From Paraspadella gotoi (Eukaryota > Chaetognatha), in NCBI GenBank assembly GCA_051294375.1, contig JBJCIZ010000239.1, forward strand, positions 4,134,402 through 4,198,401: a stretch of 64,000 bases of DNA, given 5' to 3'. A model generated the notes under the pieces. It was not told where the DNA came from. It worked only from the letters and a program-made list of their open reading frames with translations, and did no database searches. Shown piece by piece: positions 55,450 through 64,000 of the stretch (the stretch's first letter is position 1; each line of letters begins with the position of its first letter). The position numbers were made by a program, and so were the translations under genes.

Positions 55450-56590
55450 AATTCAAATTATAAATGGGTTAAAAACTCAAAACCGAGCTCGAATATGGAA
55501 AGCAGATATCCTGACGATTCCGAAAATGTATTCGCTTTACTTTTATTTTTCAAAGGCATACATAGAAACATAAACATTAACGTACGTACTTGCATGCATC
55601 TCGCCAGATCGAATGTGGGAAGCCCGATGTCGCGCACTCAATATTTGAAATGCGTTATGGCGTCGAAACCCTTTGCAAACGAACGAAAATCTTGAAATTT
55701 GTTCGCAACTGCTCGCGGTTTTTTTTTGGTTGGTTTTATTTTCTTTTTAATGACACAAGTCAAATACACAAGATTCTCACTCTCAGTATTTTTTTTTTCT
55801 TCAATTTAACGATTTTTATTTTTTGAGGAAACGAGTTATTCTTGATTTTTAATTTTCTAAAAATAGATTTTGAAAACCGCCTTTAAATCGCGACCGACTG
55901 ATATTAGATTGACAAGTTCGAGCAAACAATGCCGGATCTGCCCACGATCATTAGCGGTAATTAATTAATAAATTCGTTAAAACATTAAATAATTGATTAC
56001 ACATTAAATAATTAATAAATTAATTAATTAATTGTTTGCCCACACCTTTTCTCAGGTCAAAGACCACGACAAAAGAAACGACGACGACGATGGCGAAGAC
56101 GACGACGACGACGATAACGTCGACGATGATTGATTGAATGATTGATTGATTAATTAATTACAATTTAAACAAATTAATATTTAATTAATTATTTTATTGA
56201 TTGATAAATCCATTAATTAATTGATTAATAAGTTAATTGGTTGATTAATTAGTTGATTAATTGAACAATTAATGTAGCTTGCATTTATATTTGATATAAT
56301 ATAATATAATACAATATAATGAGACACTGAAATAAGTTAATTTGTTTTTTTCTATTTCAATTCATTTCCACTCGGACGATTCCATCGAAACTTTATTTCC
56401 TGCTTAATCACACACTTCTTTACACAAATATAAAATTTCATTCATGAATAATTAACGTTCAAAGCTAAGGGATGACCTACGGACGGACGGACGGACGGAC
56501 CGACATACGGACGGACGTACATAGTATTTTTGTGCATAATTTTCTATATTTCGATGTTCTGAGAGTGAGATGATATAAGTTATTTACCAA
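55450..56590. other. AT-rich non-coding stretch upstream of the Ig gene
   Basis: TTAATTAATT-rich sequence, a short GACGAC run at 56076-56130 and (GGAC)n at 56480-56516. No exon or promoter can be assigned. The 5-prime UTR exon of the Ig gene may lie in or beyond it. Confidence 0.45.
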
Positions 56591-56592
56591 TA

Positions 56593-56650
56593 AGACAATG
56601 GGGGCGACCGACAGACCGACAAAGTGATAAGCAGATCCGGCCTAAAAAAA
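56593..56650 (+). repeat. R3 fragment
   Basis: GACCGACAGACCGACAAAGTGAT is the reverse complement of the R3 ATCACTTTTTGGTC/GGTC block. Short and diverged. Confidence 0.4.
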
Positions 56651-56699
56651 TAAACTTAGAAAATTACTTTAGCTCCATGTATCATTTAAGTATGGAGTC

Positions 56700-57035
56700 G
56701 TCATTTGTCGAATCCACACCTGTCACCACATTTAAGTAAGTAGACAGAGATTTCAACATGAAACCAAAAGTGGATTTTATTCTCAGAAAAGTCATAAGGA
56801 AAGACGGTGTCCAGAATTTGAGACAGAATGGATTCAATACAAAATGGTCCAGTATTTATACAATGCAATCGGATCATCGACACGGGCTGGTTTCCCGATG
56901 GCATGAAGCCTCTCTTCTCATTGGTCCGTTTCTATGATGATTCATCCAATCAGAGAGTCCTAAGCGGATTTTATCCGAGTCGCGGATCCAATTCCATTCT
57001 TGGTTCCGCTTTCATCTGCTGTGAAGCGTAATATA
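56700..57035 (-). mobile_element. LTR relic with primer-binding site
   Basis: On the minus strand the order is two CCAAT-type words (GATTGGATG, GACCAATGAG), a TATA box (GTATAAATACTGG), then GAGAATAAAATCC as a poly(A)-type signal. TGGTGACAGGTGTGG follows directly (about 56727-56710). That site is the complement of a tRNA 3-prime end, including T-loop-like TTCGAATCC and terminal CCA when read on the plus strand. No internal coding region follows. A diverged cousin may lie at 57380-57520. Confidence 0.55.
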
Positions 57036-57036
57036 T

Positions 57037-57110
57037 TGATATTCATTGATAGGGAAGCCAGTGTGGGAGTGAACAAACGAGACTGTGAGAGAGATTTGAA
57101 TAAACATTTT
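57037..57110 (+). repeat. R1 fragment
   Basis: TTCATTGATAGGGAAGCCAG followed by GAACAAACGAGACTGTGAGA; the rest is missing. Confidence 0.65.
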
Positions 57111-57720
57111 AAACGGTTTTTTTTGTTTTTTTTTTTTTTGGTATCGCTAGTTTCGAGATAATGAGTGAGTTATGACCAACCAAAAGTTATTAATTGCACA
57201 AGTCTCGTTTAGTCGCTTCTAAAATGTAGTATGACGACTTTTCTTTGTTTCGACTACCGAGGGACTTGTCCGTCGTCTTTTTTTTACATTTAATACGTCC
57301 ACGTCATTCTTAATTTTTAATTTTTTAAATTTTATGGACGACATCATCGTAGGAGTATTAAGCCAGCAGAATCAAATCGGATCATAGGCTCGGGCGATCT
57401 CCGCAGGAAATGGAATCGCCGAATCCTGATTGGTCAAGCGTGTACCAGAATCTACCAATAAGCTTGCAGAATCATTGGAACTGTAAATTTTACCCACGTC
57501 GCCGATCCGCTTCCATAGATCTAAATAGACTTAGTCATTTTTAAATTTATTTATTTATTTATTTTATTTATTTATTTAGACTTAGTCATTTTTAAATTTA
57601 TTTTTAGTATTATCGTCATCTCTATTTTAGTACTTTTTTTTTTGTCAAAATTTGATTGCCAAATTCCAATTTTTTCTATTTTTCGATTTCGACATCATTC
57701 TTAATTTCGTCTTCTTATTT
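57111..57720. other. AT-rich non-coding stretch
   Basis: Includes (TTTA)n at 57540-57578 and a tandem duplicate of ACTTAGTCATTTTTAAATTT. No gene seen. Confidence 0.5.
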
Positions 57721-57724
57721 TTCT

Positions 57725-58168
57725 CATTTTCTAAAATGACCCTCTTTTCTGAAAGCTTCCCATTTTAACTTAATTTCAAAATTAGGTTTTCTTTCAAGTT
57801 TGATAATTAGGTTATGGGTTAAGGATAGGAAATAACTTAGGGATTAGAATTCAGGATTAGGTTGAAGATTTAGTTAAAGAGTTAAGGATAAGGTTAAAGA
57901 TTTAGTTAAAGAGTTAAGGATAAGATTAAAGATTTAGTTAAAGAGTTAAGGATAAGGTTAAAGATTTAGTTAAAGAGTTAAGGATTAGGTTAAAGATTTA
58001 GTTAAAGAGTTTTGGTCAGGAATTCCGGGTTAAGATTAAAGGATTAGAGTTAGAGATTGAGAATTGAAATTTAGGATTAGGGTTGCGGATTAAGTTATTA
58101 TATAAAAAGGGATTAGAGCTAGATATTAAGGTTAAAATTGGAATGGGGGCTCTCGGTAAATAGTGCAG
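57725..58168 (+). repeat. R4 TIR element with internal 32-bp tandem array
   Basis: Left end CATTTTCTAAAATGACCC and right end AATGGGGGCTCTCGGTAAAT are imperfect inverted repeats shared with 51508-52556. Inside, 57861-58010 holds about 4.6 units of 32 bp built from TTAAAGAGTTAAGGATAAGG. No coding frame. Confidence 0.55.
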
Positions 58169-58211
58169 AGTAATAATTTTTTGTTTTGTACAAAAATTGG
58201 TTTTATTCTGT

Positions 58212-58212
<1 letters not shown>

Positions 58213-58271
<59 letters not shown>
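58213..58271. repeat. (GA)n microsatellite
   Basis: Near-perfect GA run of about 58 bases. Confidence 0.95.
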
Positions 58272-58273
<2 letters not shown>

Positions 58274-58439
58274 CGTGAGAAAGACTAGAGAGACAGAAAA
58301 AAATGTCTGTTTCCATGGAGAGAGAAATCTCCTCGAGGGAAAACAAAGAACTTATATCAAATTCTAAAGAAAAAAAATTCTCTCTGGAAAAAGATCCTTC
58401 GGGTTTTTTTTTCACTTCTTTCCTTTAGGTTGACTGGGT

Positions 58440-58800
58440 TTTTTCTTTCAGTCGCGCCGCGAGTGCTCGCAGAGCTCCGTATAAATCACTTTTTGGTCAG
58501 TCAGTCGGTCTGTTCTCTGGTTTAACCCATTTATATTTTAAACGTAACTTTTGATAATACTGGGTACTGGGTAGAAAGGTTGTGTACTACGAGATGCTTT
58601 TGGTACTTGTTTTGTACTCGTGCAGTCACGTTATCCTATTAAATTGCTAAATTAAAATATTAAAATGGCTAATATTATTTAATATCATTAGTTTTTTTTC
58701 TTTTTTTTTATATATATTTTATTATTTTTAAATTTGAATACAAAAGAAAGTCATTGTGGCGCAATACCTTAAACTTATCCCTTTTATTTTTTTATTTTTT
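58440..58800 (-). repeat. R3 retroposon-like repeat
   Basis: Plus strand: TTTCAGTCGCGCCGCGAGTG, TATAAATCACTTTTTGGTC, AGTCAGTCGGTC, and TCATTGTGGCGCAATAC at 58752. Good match in block order to 4975-5470. Confidence 0.65.
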
Positions 58801-59744
58801 ATTTCTTGGAAATAATTTTAAAGGAAGAAAAAACAACTTTATTCTATTTTATTATTTTATTTCTTAGTTCTTTTTGACTTGGTTTTAACCTAATCTTTCT
58901 CTTTAATCATACACTGTCAGATTTTTATTACTTAATTACATTTAACTATATCTTAACACAAGTCTTTTAATCCATTAATCTGTTTCACCAGCGATTTCTG
59001 ACGAATTAACTTATCCCTATTTTTTGAGAAAATCACAGAGAAACATTGGCGTTAAATCTCTCCATCTATGAAACCTTCACTAAATATTCCTTTTGATTGG
59101 CTGAATCAAGAATTGTCTTGTCCAATCAGAAACTCGCACATCGGAATCGTCGCGTATTTTTACTGTTGACCTTTTTGGCCGGATTCTGTTGTTAAATAAT
59201 AAAATTATTTATTAAATAAGTATTTTTTGATAATACACAACTAAAATTACGATCGGCAAAATTCGATGACACTTTACAGTAAAAGCATAATTCGGATTTT
59301 TTTCCCGTTGTAAATCGTTTCTAGTGTAAGGAATAAGCGGTGCTCGCTGTACAATAAACAAGATTTAAAACAAAGGAGAAAGAAAGGGGAAAGCGCGGCA
59401 GTAGAAATAAACGCGAGGAAAAAAATACAGAAACCCGTAAATGTAATTCCGAAGGGTTGCGTTCGCTTATTGTGGCAAATATACTAACATAATTATAAAA
59501 AAATCCAATATAAGCTTATAGCTTAGTCTAAAAGAAAATAATTACTGAAGCATATTTTTTTATAATCCTATTTTAATAAGATTAAAAGTTTATTCTTATA
59601 ATAATGATCGATGAAAAAATTAAGAAAATCAAATAAAATATTTTTAAATAATTAATATATATTATAAGTGAGATAAGTTAAAAGCATGGAATTCTATAAA
59701 GCTTTTCTGTGATGGGATTCCTTATCATATTTTCCCTCCATATG
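58801..59744. other. AT-rich non-coding stretch
   Basis: No gene, RNA or repeat family recognised. Confidence 0.4.
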
Positions 59745-59825
59745 AAAGACAGACAGACAGACCGAAAAGCGACCTACAAAATCCCTTCGCGGAGCAATTT
59801 TAAAAAAAGAAAAAGAAAAAACTTT
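59745..59825 (+). repeat. R3 repeat end with A-rich tail
   Basis: (GACA)n, GACCGAAAAGCGACCTACAA, CTTCGCGGAGCAATTTT, then an A-rich tail of AAAAAAAGAAAAAG type. This copy shows that the GC core is the 3-prime end followed by A's. Confidence 0.6.
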
Positions 59826-60290
59826 TTTTTTCCGAGAATTTCTCAATTTCCATCGAATCTTTTTCCTTTTTTCTTCTTCTTCGTGACATTTTCACGACTG
59901 TCTCTCTCTCTACTCTCTCTCTCTCTCTCTCTCTACTATCGTTCCTCTCTCCTCCTATCATCTCTCATTCCTTCTCTATCTCATACATTCGTCGTCTCTC
60001 TCTCTCATCTCCCTCACTTCATCTACTCCATCTCATCTCTCCCGACCCACGCCTCGTGCCAATTTTATTTCTTTCCTCCCATCCGATCTTCTTTTCTCTC
60101 TTTTTTTTCTTTTTGCCCTTTTATTTTTCTCTCTTGATATCTTTCCTTTTATTCGCTCGTTTTCTCTCTCCTTTTCTCGCGATAAAAGAAGAGATAAGCA
60201 GCGGATCATCCGGTCTTTCTCTTGTTGTTTGTTGTCGTTGTTGTCGTCGTCGTCATTATGGTTTTTGTCTATGAACAGAAGAATTAAAAA
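59826..60290. repeat. Pyrimidine-rich block
   Basis: CTCT, TTTCTT and TCGTCGTC words. Frames here are Ser/Phe-rich artefacts. Confidence 0.7.
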
Positions 60291-60690
60291 TTCCATGTCC
60301 AAGTAAAATTCTGTCAGAAAAAAAAATTTGGACACTAAAACATACAAAATATAACACAAACAACATACAAAAACATATTTCAGATACATTCTTACATGCG
60401 TGCATATTCCAATGATACTTGTAAGTTTAATTTTCTTTAACTTGTTTTCTTAATAAAGTTGATTAACTCTAATATTTCCTGTTTCATTTCATATTTAACT
60501 CTATCGTTTTTCTCTTTCTTAAATATTAAGTACAAAGAGCTGTCATTAGAAAACGCATTAAAAATAAGTTTAAAAAATTTATTTCATTGGGTAGAAGAGA
60601 CAAAAATCATTTTGTTGACAAGAAACAACCAACAATAAATACTGCAAAATAGTTTAAATAGCATATTTAAAGCAGCCACTGAAAATGCTC
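60291..60690. other. AT-rich non-coding stretch
   Basis: Nothing recognised. Confidence 0.4.
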
Positions 60691-60701
60691 CACCCGTTCG
60701 C

Positions 60702-60920
60702 TCAAAACAAATTTCGGCTCTTCTCTTCACCGACTGAGCAGATCAACAAACTTGGTCTTCTGGCAATGACGCGGCGATATCGTCTACCTGCTGCTGCAGC
60801 ATGAACACTGAACAGGTCAGGCAGCTTCTGTTTCCTCTTTTGCAACTCGGGGTATCTTGACTCTTCATCCAAAAATGCACCAAGAAACGTCAACGGATTC
60901 CCAGCCCAGTTTGAAATCAT
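60702..60920 (-). CDS. Candidate exon, unrecognised product
   Basis: A non-repetitive frame beginning MISNWAGNPLTFLGAFLDEE and continuing SRYPELQKRKQKLPDL has ordinary amino-acid composition in an otherwise low-complexity region. A CAG-GTAGAC donor-like site on the minus strand lies after HAAAA (near 60781). The frame stops with TGA. I cannot name a family. It could be an exon of a gene whose other exons are outside or unrecognised, or chance. Confidence 0.3.
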   Translation of the reverse strand: MISNWAGNPLTFLGAFLDEESRYPELQKRKQKLPDLFSVHAAAAGRRYRRVIARRPSLLICSVGEEKSRNLF

Positions 60921-61102
60921 TTATTTCTTCGATCGCCCTAATTTGCAGCTCATGGCGTGAAAAAAAAAGCGAATAACCAAAAAAAAATAAACAAATGGTT
61001 TTGATCTTGCCAATACTTGCTTACGCTTATAAAATTGTCACCATGTATTTTCGTAGCTCCTTACCATTTTTCAAAAATCGCCATTCTCCACGTATATATT
61101 TA

Positions 61103-61228
<126 letters not shown>

Positions 61229-61624
61229 CATATTCGAGATCATTTCTCCTGTTTATTTTTTCTCTCCTTCGTCTTCATTATTCATCCTTAGAGTTTGGGT
61301 TCTTTGTTGTCTTTGTCCTCGTCGTTGTTGTCGTTGTAGTTGTTCCCTTGTTGTGGTCTAATTCCATGAATTATTGATTTAATGCGTGTGAGACGCTTCT
61401 TGCCTCGCCCAAGCCCAAACCAAAACTCAAAACGAAAGCCCAACCTCCAGTCCCAAACCATTTGCAAACCCCAGCCCAAGCTCAATAATCAATATTTCCG
61501 TTTTGATTTTCGTTATTTTCCTTTTTTTTCATTTTGGGTTTTTTTTCTTTTAATTATTTTCTTTTTTGTTTTTATGTTTCTTTTTTGTTATGTTTTTTTT
61601 CGTTGGCGAACGAGTGGAGCGTCA

Positions 61625-62257
61625 TTCGTTGAGGTCGTCGTTGGTCGCAGTTCCTCGTCGTCGTCGTCGTTCCTCGTCATCATAGTCGCCGATCGTTTTC
61701 GTCATCGTCATCGTCGTTTTTTCGTCGTCATCGTTATCGTCGTCGTCTTCGTCTTCGGCGTAGTCGTCGTCGTAGTCATCATCGTCGTTGTCTTCGTGGT
61801 CATCATCGTTATCGTCGTCGTCTTCGTCGTAGTTGTAGTCATCATCATCGTTGTCTTTGTCATTGCGTCATTGTAATCATCGTCATCATCATCGTCTTCG
61901 TCTTGGCGTAGTCGTAGTCGTCATCATCATTGTCTTTGTCATCGTTATCATGGTCATCTTCGTCGTAGTTATACTCGTCATCATCGTTGTCCTTGTCGTC
62001 GTCATTTATTATCATCGTCGTGGTCATCATCTTCATCTTTGGCGTAGTTGTCGTCTAGTCGTCATCGTCGTTGTCTTTGTCGTCGTCATTGTTATAATCG
62101 TCGTCGTCATCGTCGTAGTCTCGTCATCGTCGTTGTCTTTGTCATCGTTATTATTATCGTCATTGGCGTCGTCATCATCGTTGTCGTCCTCGTTCTCGTC
62201 TTCTTTGTTTATGTTTGTCAAAATTCTTCTTGTCCTTCATTGATCCACGAAGTCTCA

Positions 62258-62292
<35 letters not shown>

Positions 62293-62845
62293 TCCTTCAT
62301 CGTCATCAATTTTCATCATTTTCATAGTCGCTCTTCATCGTCATCGTCTTTGTCTTCATCGTCGTCGTCTTCTTCCTCCTAGATGGTGGATGTTTTGAGG
62401 ATCTTTATCGTCATCATTGTCATGGTCGTCATCATCCTCGTCCTCCTCCTTGTCATCATCGTCGACATCTTTGTCATCATCATTGTTCTCTTTGTCGTCT
62501 CGTCATAATCGCCGTCAACTCATCATCGTTGTCATCATCTTTGTCGTCGTCGTTCTCTTCATCATGGTCATCTTTGCAGTCTTCTTCATCCTCATCTTTG
62601 TCGTCGTCGTCATCATCCTCTTTTTCGTCATCATCATCCTTCTCTTCGACGACGTGGTCATCATTGTCGTCATTTTCATCATCGTTGTCATCATCGTCGT
62701 CGTCGTCGTCATCGTCAATGTCGTCTTCCTCTTCATCGTCGTTGTCATCATCATCGTCATCTTCATCATCTTCGTCGTCATCTCTACCATTATCTTCGTC
62801 ATCTTCATCGTCATCGTCGTCGTCGTCGTCGTCTTTCCATCGATC
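61625..62845. repeat. Degenerate (GTC)n array, 1.2 kb
   Basis: GTCGTC, ATCGTC, TTTGTC and TTCATC words throughout, with perfect runs such as (CGT)n near 62262-62292. Val/Ile-rich, Ser-rich and Met/Thr-rich frames are produced by the period. Confidence 0.9.
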
Positions 62846-62934
62846 CGATGCTCCTCATCTTTGCCTCGCGGGAATTCTTGAACTCAACCCAAAAATATTC
62901 TGGTGACACGATTTTCTCGCTTCACTGGTCGCCG

Positions 62935-63185
62935 TGACGCAGTTGGCGCGGTGACGCAGAAAAAAAAGATGTGACGTTGTATCGTATTGACGTAATGACG
63001 TAGCGAAGCGATGACTTAGTGACGCAAATCAGTATTGAGGCAGTGACTAAATGACGTTTTGTCCTAGTAAGGCAGGAAAGCAATGACGTAGCCAGTTAGT
63101 GACGTAGTCGAAGCGGGAGAGCAGTGGCGTAGTGACGCAGACGCGACGCAGAGTAGCAATGGCGCAGTATCTGTAGCGATTGAAA
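62935..63185 (+). repeat. GTGACG(C/T)AG degenerate repeat
   Basis: About 15 occurrences of TGACGCAG, TGACGTAG and GGCGTAGTG words at loose 10-20-base spacing. Similar in flavour to the GC-rich repeat at 28365-28790. Confidence 0.65.
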
Positions 63186-63304
63186 TGAGCTATGACTAAT
63201 TCATAAAAGTGGTCGATTTAAATTCCTTACAAACAAACAAATTTTCTAATTTGCAATAGTTTCGAAATGTAAACCGATCAATCCATCCTGAAACCGTTTT
63301 CATT

Positions 63305-63445
63305 TTAAATGTACTATGTGCTATGTACTATGTGCTACTAAGTGTAATGGGACTAAATATAAATAACAAACGCCTATTTTATGTACTATGTGCTATGTAC
63401 TATGTGCTATGTACTAAGTGTAATGGGACTAAATATAAATAACAG
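63305..63445 (+). repeat. Tandem duplication with 14-bp subrepeats
   Basis: ATGTACTATGTGCT repeats, followed in both halves (63309-63370 and 63380-63443) by AGTGTAATGGGACTAAATAT and AAATAACA. Confidence 0.85.
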
Positions 63446-63789
63446 TAACGTCTATGTGCGCCGCATCAAATGTATAAACTGACGAAACGCTACTTTGAGA
63501 GAAGAGTTAAAATGTGAAAGGAAGAACCGACGAGTTCACGGCGACCCAAGTGAGGGATTTTCCAGATGTTCACGTGATTTCACGGGTATGTATTAATCCC
63601 CCAAAATCACCAAAATAACGTCACGAATTCTTTTCAACAACGTCATCAAAAAAATGTCAAACAATGTCAAACGATCGAACAATGTCATCAATCCAATCTG
63701 AATCTGATTTTCGCGAATCCGTAACAAAATTCCCTCTCTTCCCCCCCCCTTCCACGTCGACTTACATCGACAAACTCCGCTTCGGCCAC

Positions 63790-64000
63790 ATTTTCCGAAA
63801 TTCCCCTATTTCAGCTAAAAATCTAGAATTAAATTGTTTTAAATTTTAAAAATTAGGTTTGGGGTTGGGTTAAAAGTTAAGTTAATGATTGAGTATGAGA
63901 TTTGGTTCAGGATTTGGGTTAAGGTTTAGGTTTGAGGAAAAAGGGTTTGGGTTATGGATCGTAGATTAAAGTTAAGGATTACAGATAAGAAATAGGTTCA
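63790..64000 (+). repeat. R4 element, left part (runs off the window)
   Basis: Starts CCACATTTTCCGAAATTCCC, then AAATTAGGTTTGGGGTTGGG and degenerate GGTTAAGG words to the window end. Confidence 0.5.

Overview
The window is AT-rich, very repeat-dense DNA from an animal, most likely an invertebrate. This rests on a spliced immunoglobulin-superfamily membrane gene, LTR and tRNA-derived retroelements, terminal-inverted-repeat (TIR) elements, and long CT/GA, GAAA, GAAT and GTC/GAC microsatellites. I cannot fix the phylum. It is a gapped hybrid assembly: 19 N-runs, several of exactly 25 N that look like placeholder joins. Some stretches carry frequent single-base indels relative to cleaner copies in the same window, as in unpolished long-read filler.

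Layout. 0-10 kb: microsatellites, gaps, dispersed-repeat copies and a GC-balanced island (7.7-9.95 kb) without a convincing gene. 10.5-17.4 kb: a large inverted duplication around a CT-rich spacer. 17.49-17.62 kb: a small foldback element whose minus strand carries a hammerhead-ribozyme-like core. 17.9-19.1 kb: a tRNA-derived SINE and a TIR element enclosing a repeat called R1 here. 19.2-22.1 kb: microsatellites and acidic-codon-like trinucleotide arrays. About 22.5-49.1 kb: three versions (A, B, C) of one multi-kb segment built of minisatellites. A and B are indel-rich. C is cleaner, has an internal inversion, and is interrupted by a degraded Ty3/gypsy-type LTR retrotransposon (41.3-48.35 kb). 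49.1-52.5 kb: more SINE and TIR elements. 52.56-55.39 kb: the one convincing cellular gene, minus strand, a predicted 621-residue type I membrane protein with Ig domains. 55.4-64 kb: repeats, an LTR relic with primer-binding site, R3 and R4 family copies, a 122-bp pure CT run and a 1.2-kb GTC array.

Repeat families named here. R1: about 320 bp with a short tail motif, six loci. R2: tRNA-derived SINE. R3: retroposon 3-prime end with a palindromic GC core and A-rich tail, about seven loci. R4: TIR element with internal degenerate GGTTAG-like arrays. They nest in each other and in the intron and 3-prime side of the Ig gene. There is no operon logic; the only gene set that works together is the retrotransposon's gag, protease, reverse transcriptase, RNase H and integrase start, which is broken by stops and frameshifts.
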